This document shows, in pieces, positions 35,731 through 48,959 of a DNA stretch of 64,000 nucleotides. The first letter of the stretch is position 1, and each line of letters begins with the position of its first letter. Under the pieces are notes generated by a model. It saw only the letters and a list, made by a program, of their open reading frames with translations. It did not search any database and was not told the DNA's origin. The position numbers and the translations under genes were made by a program. The DNA is from Helopsaltes ochotensis (Eukaryota > Chordata > Aves > Passeriformes > Locustellidae), in assembly GCA_013400155.1 (NCBI GenBank), contig VXBM01000876.1, positions 188,461 to 252,460 on the forward strand, written 5' to 3'.

Positions 35731-37320
35731 GAAAGAGAAATTTTATGTCCTCCTCTAAATATGCAACTAAAGTACTGCATAAGAAAGGAACATTACCTAC
35801 ATGATTGTTATTTTCAGTCTGAATGTTTCATAACTCATGTTATTAGACCAATTGCCAATTCATCCAGCTTGTGGCAGCCAGGGACCAAAGGAGGAAACAG
35901 GCTTCATTCTGAGCTGGTTATGTTTGCAGAGGTGATGGTCCTGCCCTCTCTGTAAAGGAGAAATGATGGGGCTAAGAGACTCCTTTTTGTCAAGCTCCAA
36001 AATCATCATCAATCCAGCAGTTGAAATAATTTAGATCATAAACATTTACAAGTTACAGCACAATTTCCTCAGATCTGATTCGCATTAACTGTATTTTTAA
36101 ACACACAGAAATGATAGAGAAAATACCAATGGGAATATAGAGACTACTGGAGGAGACTGGCCATAATCTTTTTGCTTTTGATAAGAGGATTCCAGAGTTT
36201 AATAAATCAGATTATCAGGAATTTGAGGGTTATTTTCTGGTCAGAAGACTCCTTGACAGTCATTTGGACAAACCTGTAGAAGAAAACAGACTTTTTAGTT
36301 AGCCTCTATTGTTCTTTTGGATTAGTTTTAGGGCAGTGAGCATCTCCAGAACACCCAGTTTTATAAATTATAATGTCAAGATCACTAATCGCTTGCCATT
36401 TTTACATATTATCCTTCAGAAAACTCATCTAATATCTCTGCATAAATCTACTTCTGAGAGTATTTGTTTTTATTCTTTGTTAATGGATTAATTGAAATAT
36501 GCATTCCCTATTGTAAACAACTTATCTGTTCCTTAAGCATTAAAAAACACATTGCGTTTTCCATCTTTGAGTTACTAAATGCCAAAGAAGGAAAGCATTT
36601 ACAATCAAACAGGTCAGAATCAAGATCACCATGACGTGTTTCATCTTCCAATTAAAAAAGCCAAGTAATAGTTATTGATGGAAGTGAGAATATAATATGA
36701 AGTACAAAAATGGAAATATGAGAGTATAAGCATCTAGTCAAATTTTATTCTATTTTAAAAATTCTATCACACCCCTACAGTTTATGCCACAAGATGTTGA
36801 CTTGCTCATGTAAAAGCAGAAGAATATTAATGGCTTCTAATGAAATTTTTCAAATTCCTGAGCACAAGAAAACCTTGCTCTGGTTACACAAATCCCTTCC
36901 ATTGAATGCATTTAGTGTCTGACATGTAAATTATTGTAATGGGACAACGTTGTTTTGGTGCAGTGTGTTGAACATTCCAGTTTTCTAAAAGTGAAATGCC
37001 AATGCTGTTCCTAATTAAGCTATTTTCCTTTTAAGTTTTCCAGAAGATGATGTGAAGGATGGCAACACTGATGAAGATTAATTGGACTGAAACTAACAGC
37101 GATAAATCTGTAGATAAGGTTATTCTACTGGGTAGCAAATGAAAATTGCAGCCAGTTGAAAGCTGGATACTCAAAGTCTTCACGTTCTTAGCACTAAAAT
37201 GTGTACAATGCAAAAACAAAACAAAACTAAGCAGGAAATACACATATTTCAGATATTGGATATGTTGGCACTCCTTCACTCAGTGAAAGAACAAAGTGAA
37301 AATGCAATGTCAATTCCTAA

Positions 37321-37344
37321 ATAAATGAATAAATGAATAAATTA
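37321..37344. repeat. (AAATGAAT)n short tandem repeat
   Basis: About 2.5 to 3 copies of an 8-bp unit. Confidence 0.85.
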
Positions 37345-39173
37345 AAGCTATTATGTTAATGGACTATTTTTCTTTGTCTGGGAACTTGATAGACCTATGT
37401 AGCTAATGTCATTAAAAAATTTGGTGAGCACAGTTTTGTTTGAGCAATCTCAGTGGAGTGGTATAAGGATACCAAACAATTCCAATTGCTTCAAAAAGAC
37501 AAGTTTCGCAATAGGTAAGAAGACACTTTCTTGGGTTCTTGAGGCCAGTGACGTCCAGTGGACTTCTCTACCTCCACAAATCTTTAGGCTTCTCAAAATT
37601 CTACTGATAGCAGGATTGATAAATGGCTATGGAAAACAACCAACAAATATCTCAGTCCAGATGATGTCACATTTTGGAGCAAATAATTCAAAATCCATCA
37701 AAAGAATTCATTTTTCAGATGCTGATCAGTGTTTCAAGAGAAAAACAAAAATCTACTCACAATTTCGTTGCTGCGCATTCATTTACATAAGTCTTGGTCA
37801 ACAGCAACTGTAACACAATATTGCCACTTCCTAAAACCTGGTTAGCAAGTTCTTCAAGGATGATCTTCTCAACACCAGGCAAAGCAGCCACAGTTGCATT
37901 TTCATGAAGAGATTTAGAAACAAATATACAGCTGTGTAAGCAGTAGAGATACAGTTTTCTGAGAAGTCAGAGTAAGTCTATTCTGCTGTCCTGTGAAGTC
38001 ATAATTAAACACACATCTGGGGCCACAAACAAGGATATAGAGAAAAGAAACAATTTAAAACTCCATTTATGTTTCACAGTTACTTAACCGAGCAACTGAT
38101 TTTCCTGACGTAACCTCACACTGCAACAAGAGCAAAAGCAGCAGCAAACTCAAACCAGGGCAGTCATTTGGAAAGAAATGAAACCATTGCAAAGATTTTG
38201 TACAAGCATTTTACACTGACGATGCAGAAACAAACGTACCAGGCACATCTGCTAGCGGTACCTTTACCTTTAGATATGAATTATAGCACACATTTCCTCC
38301 ATTAACTAAGTCAGATGGTATTGAACTGTGCATAAGTCAGTATTGCAACTTCATTAACCTCCTCTTGCTCCAACAATCTCACAGTCTGACCAGGTAAATA
38401 AATTTGGTTTGAATTTTGCAACGGTTCTGCAGAGCTTGGGCTTTAGTGCATAGGTGTAGAACCTAATCAATCAAGTGACATACATAGATCCATACATATT
38501 TATATGCACATCACGTTTATACTCATTTCATATTTAATTCAAGTGTTATGAAAATCAATAAAATCATTTGTCGTGTATACTTCCTTGTGAGCAGTGAGAA
38601 TACTGTGACTACAAATCCTCATATACTCTGTATAGATGCAGTTCATAATGCAGAGATATTATTTACTACCCAGAAATAAAAAATATCTTTACAGTCGCAT
38701 TTTTATTGTGCAGACATACAATATACAGCCCGTAAAGTCGCAACACCTGCTTAATGCGCATTAAAAAATAAAGAGAATTCTTACTGCATAAATAAGACGT
38801 GAAGGTGTATATCTCCCACTTTTCAGATTCCTCATTCACAAGCAAAATTTCTCTAATTGCTGTAGCTGCCATCACCATCAGCCATCCTTTAAGAAAGAAA
38901 CTCTATCTCAGTCATCCGGAGGTGCCTCCATAATGCACTACCCAGGGCAGCACCCAGGTTTAGCACAGAAACATCTCAGAGCTATCAGATCTTGTTAGAA
39001 GGACCTGTGTGACAGGGATGTATCTCTATTTCATGAGAGAGCAGAACCTGAAAATCTCAGCAGTACACAGTACTCAGGCTCCCGCAAGGTAAATATCTGG
39101 CTGTGAAAAGTCGGTGCCAGTCATGTCCAGAAAATCTGAAAATGCAAAACCTGTTGTTGTCTCCTTATATTGA

Positions 39174-39193
39174 TTTTTTTGTTGTTGTTGTTT
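39174..39193. repeat. T-run plus (TTG)n microsatellite
   Basis: Seven T followed by four GTT units. Confidence 0.9.
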
Positions 39194-40250
39194 AATGTAC
39201 ACAAATAAGAGAGATCCTTACTTAACTTGTTAAATAAGCCAAACCCCGTAAGAGAATGTTCAATGAATTTCCTAGGAAAGAAGAATATTTCCTGAATATC
39301 ATTAAGCGGAGCACAGAAATACAGAAGCAGCCATTTAGCATAATAAAGCTCCAACTCCGTTAAGCCTCTTGAGACTTACAATTTTCAAACAAAAAGATTT
39401 CTCCACTCTCATAAAATCCCAAGCCAGAATACAAACAAAACAAACAGCAGACATCCATCCATTCAGATCTCCCTCAGATACTTGTCATTTACAATTTACA
39501 TGCTATTGAAATTCATGCAAGAAAATGAAATGGTGATTTAGTATGTTTGCAAGTCAAAGGAGAAAAACATTTTTTTCCTATCTGCCCACTTTTCTTCTCT
39601 CAAGTGTTCCAGAATCCTACTGAAAATCACGTGTATGCCTTAAGCCTCTGTGAGAACTTGGCTTTCATGAACTGTTATGGTTTGGAAAGACACAGCACCT
39701 TTAGTTTTGAGGAGCTGGAATCTTCCCTATTCCATATCACATTAGCAACCAGTTAGAATCAATATTATACATGAAAAAGAATTGGAAAGGGCAGAAATTT
39801 AACTACACTTCAAATTAAATAACTTATATTTCATGGTCCTTACTTGTGGCTGAATAAGAAACTGCTTAAATTTCTAAAGTCATCCATGTCCACTGTGACT
39901 GACGTCATCCACTATGCTCTTTGCTTTTAAACACAAATGAATCACAATCTTTGACACCAAGAAATGCCTTGGCACAGTGCTCACTTTGGTGTTTTTTTTT
40001 TTTTTCACAATAGGGTAGGTAGTAATCAGATGAAAAGTAAGCTGTGAGTTATGGTCCAGCTGCCTGCACTTTTCCCCAAGGCCACAGTTCACATTAAAAT
40101 CCGTATTTAAATTGCTACTTATCCATGTTCTCCACATGTTTCAAAGTCTTTGGCTGAAGTGCAACTCTCATGAGATGCTGCAATGTCATTATGAATGTTT
40201 TCTTATTAAATGAAAGACCAATTTTAAATCAAGATCCTTTTAAACAATAC

Positions 40251-40278
40251 TAATAATAATAAATAAATAAAATAAAAA
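40251..40278. repeat. (TAA)n / (AAAT)n microsatellite
   Basis: Three to four TAA units passing into AAAT units. Confidence 0.9.
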
Positions 40279-43200
40279 GGTGGGGGCTATCCAAGCCCTG
40301 ACTTCACATTACTAATCAATTTCAAAACCACACTTTCCATCAGGTCTTCAGGACAGAAAAAATCTTGCATCTTTATTTTCAGGGGAAATTCAGTTACCCT
40401 TTCACAAATTAGCAATACTAAAGTGTTTCTCTTATGATTTCCAAGACAAGACACACAAAGAAGCCACTTTATCTCTTTTCCTCTACTTTAAGTTGCAGAG
40501 CTCCCTTTGACAGAGATGCTGGCCAGTGATGCTCCACAAGACAAGCACCCTGAGTGCCAAGGAGCTGTACAGACTGATCTCATTTGTATTGATGGAATCA
40601 CATGCTGAAAATGCCTCCAGCTCAGCTTTGGTAATTTACCTCTACTGATGCAATTTAGTTGACTATCAGTACTGCCTTTTTTTTTCCCCATGAAAACAAT
40701 GTAATTACTCTACAAAATAGAAAATATGTAAATGCTATGATTTAACTTTACACAGCAATCCTGTACTAAGCTATGCTATGTCCCAGAAGGTTTTGCCACT
40801 AGATCATTATTTACTGATGGGCTGTAGGGGAGCCATAGAATATAACCTCCAAAGGCACAAAGATGAATATTTAATCCAGGGTTTCTGCCCATTAATATTT
40901 TATTAAAGCCCAGTTATTTTCCACCATCCTGAAAATATTCTATTCCATTAATGATAATTGTGAATCTCAATGGATTTGAGTTTTAGCAGCTTCTGGATAT
41001 TACAGTGAAATAATTCCTACGCTGGTCATTAACAGCAAAGATGGTACTGCTTGCAGCTTCAAACCCCAAAAGTAATTTATCAATAATTTTCTTTTAACCC
41101 AATCATTACAGTGTAGGACTTGGGTTCAGAGGTCACAATGGCAATAGGTTTGGTTTGTTTTGTTTTTTTTCCAAGTACCGAAAGTGGCACTTAAGCTTCA
41201 GTTACCTTGTATTGTGAGAAATAAGGTACAGGCCCTTCCCCTGCTGTGACCTGAGCCAACTTTTACAAATGATAGCTGCTCACTCACCCAGGTAACACTA
41301 ACTGGATATCAAACCCTGGTTGTTGTTTTTTTTTTCTGGCCCTGTGCAAAATAAAAATACATGATGATAACACTAGCAACAAAGGAATAGGCACTAAATT
41401 GAATTTTCTAGTTCAAGCTCAGTAGAAAAACCTTTCCCTGTGCTTTTCTATGACTGGAAGACTGATCACAAATGACTTTATTGAATGTCTTTCACAGATA
41501 TTTGATTATCTAAAACATTAAAGCAAAACAAGGCAGATTATTGCCTTGGGAACAACACATTTCCTTCATTACAGAGGTGCCAGAAACAGAAATGAACTTT
41601 TTGCCAGTAGGACTGGGATGGAAAGAAAATTATTAAGCAAATGTTCAGGACCAGTACACACAGAAAAAAAAACATTCCTTAAGTCATTAAGCTGCAGAAG
41701 AAGTTGCACTAAGAAGTCTTCTGCTATTCTTTTTAATAGCATTTCTATACAGTGCAGAGAGCTGCTCAGTGATTGTAATGGACTAACCAAGATCTGTCTA
41801 CTGAGAGATACAAAACCAGCCCCATGTGCTGCCTAAGAACCTGAAACGTTTTCAAAGAGACAGATCCATCATCTAAACCCCAGAGGACTTGGTAGGGTGT
41901 CCTTTAACTCCTTGCAAGACCACTTTCATTAAGAGTTTTCACTCACTGGTGTAAACCACAGAGACATCTAAGCTACATTTGCTGAGTAAATGTTTATAAT
42001 CCCTGGTAGCTTTTGATCTAAAAATATATGTTAAAAAAAAAAAAAAAGTTTGATTTCATTTACATTCATGCTTACCTGTCACTTGGAAGGTTATTAATGC
42101 ACATAAAATCAAACACATTTTGTTTTGAAGGCTAAGTCTTCAAAACCGTAATGAGTGCAGAAGTTACATAATTGATACACTTGTTCATTAACAAGCTTAT
42201 TTTAGCAGCAGATTTTACCATACAATGGTTTCTATCCAAGTAACAGAAACAGAATTTATTACTTTCTTTTCCTGTGAGAATATTACTATTCAGAGCATGC
42301 TTCTAATGAAATATATACATTTGTATATCAACATATTTTGGCTATTATGCGTGTCTACAAAATACAAATTAATACATGTATCTAATTCCCATATGCAAAA
42401 GGACCCCCATGTACTTCTCACTTTGCACCATATGGTCCATCTATGTGCAAGATTAATCCCTTTCTAAAGGTGTACAATAACACATTTGTCATCGTTCTCA
42501 TGTTTCATAGGCGTTTGCAGGGCTTTGGTTCTATTCCATTGCTAAATATGCTCATTGTTTTGACTGCGGTTTTAAGTTCCACCTGACAGTACAGACGTTC
42601 AGGCCTTGATACCATGCTCACTTCAGTAAATAAAAGCTTTCCTCTACCTAAATGAAGTAGCTAAGTCCATCTTCATCGTCCTTCAGAGTCCAAACCATCC
42701 TTCCCTCACTACAACTTTGAGTTCCTCTCTGTATTTCAGCATGCGGTGAGTAGATGCTTTACTTCAGAAAGCTTTCACTTTAACATTAACTTTTGTGAAA
42801 ATATTTTCACTTTGCATTTAAAGCATTAATACATTTTCTTTGAGAAATTCTTCCACGTAAACCCCTTTTTCTTAACATTTTTTCTTCATTATTCTTGCAC
42901 TGTCTCTACACCTAATTCCAATGCCAGTAAAAGGAAGATTTTTTTTTAACAGAACAAATAAAATATTCCTTTTACCTTCTCACACAGAGACACAAAAAAA
43001 CTCCCTGACAAGTTGTTTTCAAAAAGAAACAAGTAACAGAGTAATATACTTTTTTTTTTTTTAACCCAAGTACATCACCAAGGGAAGAGAAGATAGAGAA
43101 TGAGCTGGTGTGTATCCTTTCTCATTTCAGGTTTCAAAATGTTTTGAGAACAGTGACTATGATCAGAAGAGTGTCAGCAAGTCAGGTTGAAAGAGGGAGG

Positions 43201-45017
43201 TAGAAAATTGAAAAAGCACAAAAATAAATCAAACATGCAGGGACTTTCGTGTACTTTCATCACAAATCTTGCTATATTCAGCACAAAATGGCCCTAAACA
43301 GCAGTTCTGATGTAATGGCTGATCAGTTTAATAGATGGTAAGCATTTTGCCCTGTTGTGATGAGTGACGTGCAGGGTCTTTTTATTCCAGATGAGAGCTG
43401 TGGTTTTGCCCATAAAAAGACTTGCACAAAACCCTGTGTTTAGGCAGATTCTTAAGTGTGATGGTCTATTAATTATTTAGACAAGGTAGGAAGTTATTAA
43501 GGGTAGCATTAAATACTGTCACCATGCAAGTGTGAGCAAAAACATACGCAGAGCATTTGACTGATGATAGGTGGCAAAGGCCCCACATATACTCACGAAG
43601 AGCAGACTTGATAATGGCAAAAATGATCATTAATTAAGGCACAGAACTGGAAGATGCATATCTGGAATGTCATTAACTACAAAGCCTGCACGGGGTGAAG
43701 TTGAAGGATATACATATATCTAGAGCTAATGGTCTACGGCTGGCTTCTAGAGATCTTCTCCTTGATAAGGCTTTTGCTTCTGAAAGATAAAGAGTGGCAA
43801 GAGATAACCCACTTGATGGGGCACTTCTCAATTTGCATTCTGAATTGGTCTGCAGCAGAAAATAAATTGGGAAAACATATAACAAATTTGGGGATACATT
43901 TAAATGTTTTCCTATTAAGAGATTTCTTTAAACACTCAGACTAATAAGTGTCATTAATTCCATAAGTGAACATGCCCCACACTATTGCACTCACTTATTT
44001 CTGTAATATTTTGTGTTTTATCCATTGCAAAAAAAAAAAAAGTACAAGTTTATTTTACTAAGATGAGAAAATCAAGTTTTATAGATCCATGATAATAGCG
44101 AGAATGTGTCTGTATATGTGTAGCTGAGTTGTGGCTCAAGTGTAGCCTAATATTAATAAAAGTAGTGTTTACACTGAAATTCCCTCGTGTAAAAGCACCC
44201 TCACCTCAAAAATAGACTCATTACTCCCAATTTTTTGTCATATGGTCATATTACCTTTATACTTTATTTTTTCATCTACATTTTCAGAAGAATGACAAGA
44301 ACTTTAACAAGCAGTTATTATTACTGGGCAGAAGAGTGCATAATTAAGGAAGAGAAGAAAACAGTTATTTAAATAGCTAACTGTTAAAAAAACAAACAAA
44401 CAAGAAGCCCTCCAAAGTCCCACCCCTTTGGTGTGCTTGTATCCATTTCAAACATGCCAAAGATCTTGTGAAAAAATGACATTAAGTTGACTTTTAGGCA
44501 CACTACAAGCTGCTTGAGGAATCAGAGGGTGATGTGTTTATTCAGTTACATCTGTATCATTCATCTATGCATCAAAATCCTTTCAGGTACACACAATTTT
44601 TTTTTTTAACACAAAATTTTTAATGCAAAACCAAGATATTGTGGCATGCTTTCCCAAGACACCTAAAATCCTTTTTTTTAAATATAATTTACTAACGTAT
44701 CTTCAAGAAAGAAAAATGTGTAAGATAATGATGAAACAAGCAGTTTTTTGTACGACTGCTATAATTTACATGTAAAATGACATGGTATAATCTACGAAAA
44801 AAAAATGTTAACTTCTGACTCACAGACCTAGGTCTAGCAGGAAAATAAGCAACCTCCCTGACACATTTGTTCTAACAAGCTGTAATATCCTTCTCACTCC
44901 TCTGCAAACGCTCAACATTTACATTAACACTCCTCAAGACTGTTACAATGGATAAGTAGCAGAGTAAGTCCACACACAATTATGTACTCCTAATTTGTTT
45001 AGGTTAAATTCTAACTA

Positions 45018-45129
45018 ATAAAAATAAAATAAAAACAAACAAACAAGCAAAATAAAAACAAAAAAAACCACTCATAGAAACAAACAAACAAACCTCAAAA
45101 AAAAAAAAAAAAACCAAAAAAAAAAAAAA

Positions 45130-45186
<57 letters not shown>

Positions 45187-45251
45187 CCAAAAAAAAAAAC
45201 AACCAAAAAAAAAACCCACCCCAGAAAAACCCAACACCAGAAACCAAAAAA
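45018..45251 (+). repeat. Large A-rich / A/C low-complexity tract
   Basis: About 230 bases made almost only of A and C, with one uninterrupted run of 54 A (45131-45184). CAAA arrays lie to the left and CCCC/ACCCACC interruptions to the right. On the minus strand it translates as poly-Phe and Gly, which explains two spurious open frames there. Length in the assembly is likely unreliable. Confidence 0.95.
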
Positions 45252-46859
45252 GTAGCCAATTGGAAAAAGTTACTCATGTTTTAAGAGAAATTTCAAAAAT
45301 AAAGAAATATTTATATAACTGATTATTAATGCTTTTTAATTTCTTATTTATTTCACATTATTTTTTAAAAACTCATTCTAGATACTTATAGTGGAGCCTT
45401 AACCTTTCTAAATAAAGAACTTCAAATATATATGTGTAGAAATGCAGATAGAAACAGAACAGGTGTTTCAAATGTTAGTCAACAAAATTCCCAGTCCTCC
45501 CTCCAGAAAACTGTATCCATAAAGAAAATTATGTTTATTTAAAATAAACAAAATCAAATTGGACTATGTGACTGATGATTTATCTGAACCTGGCAAAATA
45601 CAAATCCTACCAGCCACCACGGAAACAGATGCCAAAATTGAGGCATGATTATAGGTTTAGGTGAATGCACGAAGAAGTATTTTCTCACTGCTCTCCTCCC
45701 TAGGAATGCAATGGGGAACAAAAAAAACCCCTCTAAAACAAACAAACAAACCCAATCCCAAATCAGAAAGGTAACTAGTATGCTAAAACCTCTGAACTGC
45801 TCTAACAATTCCAACATTACACAGAAGCAAAAAAATAAAGCATCAAAACCGACTTTTTAAATATAACTAAAAAACAGGTGCAATGTAGAAGGACTAAAGT
45901 GCCACTATAAAATAAAATTCAAAACAGGTTATCACGTCCCTCTCCAGAATGCACATTTCTTTAAACTGCAGATAAGAATCAGTGATGCTTTTCCCTCACA
46001 AATCTCAGGAGCAGAGAGGGATAGAGCTCTTGTTACACCCTTCATCATCGATATGAAGTTGGCTTGTTGGGACAGAATATTACTTCTTATCTGCCCTGGA
46101 TATGTATATGTGGGGATCTGCTGCCCTGTCCTATCTCTGCTTAGTACAGGAATAAGAAATACTGACTTCTGCATTATCAGTGGAGCTTGGAGCAGGGGCC
46201 TGCTGAATGGTTGTGGAGCACGAGATAAAATCTAATTAATTTTTTAGGGAAATGATCAGTAGGAATTCTACCCGCTATAGACAACACATCTCAACACTCC
46301 CAGGAAAGACTAATACACCAGAGAAAGCAGACTCACATGCCTCCCAGCCAGAGCGAGGAAGATGCATCCATTCCTTTCTGACAAAGACCACCAAAAGCAG
46401 AGGAGAGTTCATTAAGGTAGTGCCTCCCAGAGAAATGCCATGAAATGAACAGCTAGCCCATACCAGAACCAGATAATTAGCATCCAAAAAAATACCTGAA
46501 GCATTATTCTTTCTCTTTTTTAAATCAAAACTCTAGCACAGTAAAAAAAAAAATCCCCAAATAGGCAGAGGTTTCAATGAACTACCAGAGATCATTTATA
46601 TTCGCTTCCTCATTTGAAAGTGGAAATATCAAGTCTTAACCAAACCAGTCCAACCAGTTTTACAACAGAAGTTTGGGTACAGAGATATCTTCCTTTCAAT
46701 GAAATGTGAATATTTTGACCTCAAACTGCAACACTGTAACCAAAATAATTCAGGAATGAACGCATAAAGATTTTATCAATCTCATTTTCGATTCTGTATG
46801 AACAACCAGTGATGTTAACGGGGACACCACTTGACTGTAAAAGATAAAACCAAAACGAG
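45252..46859. other. Non-coding interval, no gene recognised
   Basis: Contains a small A/C tract (45718-45753) and short frames with no recognised product. Nothing else stands out before the CpG-richer block. Confidence 0.5.
45718..45753 (+). repeat. A/C-rich low-complexity tract
   Basis: A-run, CCCC, then a (CAAA)n run. Confidence 0.85.
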
Positions 46860-47180
46860 AGGTCAGGCGCTGTGTTTTCTCCAGACGCACACGAGGAACG
46901 GCCCAACGTGACCTGCTGCTCGCACCGCAATCCCCCCAGGACCAGGGCCCTTCCTGCGCTTTCGCAAATCCGAGCACAGCTTGACCCCTGGCTCCGGTGT
47001 GGATCCCCAGGCACCCCCAGAAGTTCAGGGAGCAGGCTGCAGCCTTCCCTGGCCGCAGCCCAGGGGCGCAGGCCGGCCCTGACCCCGGCAGCACCTGCCC
47101 TGTGGGCACACGGCTGCTGCTCCTCACTTGCTCTCACCTTTGGCTCCCAGTGACGCGCCAAGAACAAATTTTCGGCGCAG
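46860..47180. promoter_or_regulatory. CpG-richer GC block, weak island
   Basis: About 20 CpG by hand count in 320 bases, with high GC. Examples are TGACGCGCC and TTCGGCGCAG at the right edge. It stands out from the AT-rich surroundings but is weaker than the 12.3-kb island. Overlapping frames on both strands (125 to 162 residues) have no recognisable domain and are attributed to base composition. It could be a regulatory element or a promoter of a non-coding transcript. Confidence 0.3.
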
Positions 47181-48936
47181 GAAGGCAGAGAGCAGGATCC
47201 AAGCAGCAAAACACAACGGTTAGAGGAATTTCTTTATCTTACCTATTACGCTGGAGTCAAGAGATCAGCCACCCAATCCACCTGACACAAACTTTCCGTG
47301 GCTGTCAAGGAAAAGAGGCAGCTGCACAGCTGTTGCTTCCCAGTCCTGACTGCAGACATACAAGCCAAGCCATAATACAGCTAAAGGGATGCTTAACATT
47401 TGCCAGCTTGGCTACAGAGTAGGTTATTTGTCCCCTCTGGTGCCTCCTGAAGCTGAAATACAGTTATGCACCCACAGATGTATACAAATGGACGGTTCAG
47501 CAAACAATTTATTTGAAAATGTTCTGTTTTAAGCAAATAGAGAGGTAAAACCTGTGCAATCAATCTCTTTCCTACTTATTCAAGCACTATGGAAATATAA
47601 TACATTACCAGCCTGCTCTGAGCATTAAAAAATTTCTTGGATTCATGCTGGCAGTAAGTGGCCCTCTGAGGATTTGGGTGTTCCCCCTCCAGATACTCTC
47701 CTTATTCTTCTGGTTGATCTAAATCTTATCAATTTCTACTTCCTCAAGTAAAAAGCAGTCCAACTCTCAGGCAGCCTGTGGTTTGCAAGATTGAGGTGGA
47801 GGGAGGATGACAGTCTGTCTGTCTCAAAATCTATTTCTGAATTCATTTATGAGCCCTCATAAAAGATGTAAGAGAATTATGAAGGCAGAGAAATAATGAA
47901 ATAGATGTCTTTTCCAAACTGGTCTCACTATCCCACCAGGTTCAGATATCTGATTTCCATTGTGACACACTTTCTTCCGCATTGATGAATTTTAATTTCT
48001 GTTGCTCTAGGGTACCACTTCAGGAGCAGTGCGAGTGGTCATTATATCACACACATATTAGAGCCTACCTCTCTTTAAACTAGATGCCTGAATTAATAAG
48101 GTCCTTTTCCTGTACTGTGCTGCCACACTGGCAAATACTTTCTGACTGAGTAAAACTAAAGTGAAAAAAGTGCTTTCCCAGCTGTCTTGTGAAGTCAAGA
48201 TCAGAGAACAGCGTGCAGCCTTTTGATATTTCATGTCGGCATGTGAATTCTCCACAGCTCTCCACATTGCCAATGGAGACCTCGTTCCTTGACAGCCTTC
48301 AACCCGACAAGGGGGCACAAAAAACCTCCTGCCTCTCCCCCAGCACATCCCACCCCAAACAAATCACAAGGCACCACCGGAACAGTACTAAAAATGTGTT
48401 ATTTCTGCCAAGTACAGATTTAGCCTAGCGAGGGCCAATTCGCCCTGCTTGGTATACACGTACAAACATTTGGAATGGTGCTTCAGCATTCAGAACTACA
48501 CTCACTAATGTTTTAACCCCCTACAATTTTATCTGCCCTCTGCTTTGAGGGTAGGGTATAATCAACTCTAAATACGGGACCTGATTTGTTAATACTGGTT
48601 TTGAAGGTTGGGTTGCATCAAAATGGTGTTTACCTTTGGCCAAAGGTAGAAAACTGGACATCTACCAAAACAATGCATGGATTACTGACAACAATATTTA
48701 GTTTTGTTCTTTACTGCAGAGTAATAATTTTGCCATATGCTGAAAAAGTTACACTACAGAAGATATAAAACATCTTTAAGAGGCTTTTAAGAGCAGAAAT
48801 ATAACATGATCTCCTTACAATAAACTAGCTTTCATATATCATACTTCCCATTTTTATATCAAGGAATCAAAAGGCACTATTGTGCTCCAGAGCTGAACAC
48901 TGTCTGAACACTATCCCAACACATGAACTCAAACTT

Positions 48937-48959
48937 AAAAAAAAAAAAAAAAAAAAAAA
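48937..48959 (+). repeat. A-tract (A23)
   Basis: Uninterrupted A-run. The nearest AATAAA upstream is more than 100 bases away, so there is no good retrocopy signature. Confidence 0.95.

Larger units (their letters stand above)
35731..45017. other. Non-coding interval, no gene recognised
   Basis: AT-rich DNA with an (AAATGAAT)n run (37321-37344), a (TTG)n run (39174-39193) and an AAT/AAAT run (40251-40278). Several homopolymer runs occur (near 39992, 42031, 43050 and 44029). A perfect palindromic cAMP-response-element-type site, TGACGTCA, lies at 39900-39907. The 135-residue + frame at 37406-37813 resembles no known protein. No gene was recognised. Confidence 0.5.

Noticed and set aside
37406..37813. 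135-residue + frame
   Set aside because: No known family, no splice context, and composition like the neighbouring non-coding DNA.
45004..45277. Phe/Gly-rich minus-strand frames
   Set aside because: Direct translation of the A-rich tract.
46721..47422. Four overlapping frames of 93-162 residues on both strands
   Set aside because: GC-rich DNA has few stop codons, and frames on both strands at once point to composition rather than coding.
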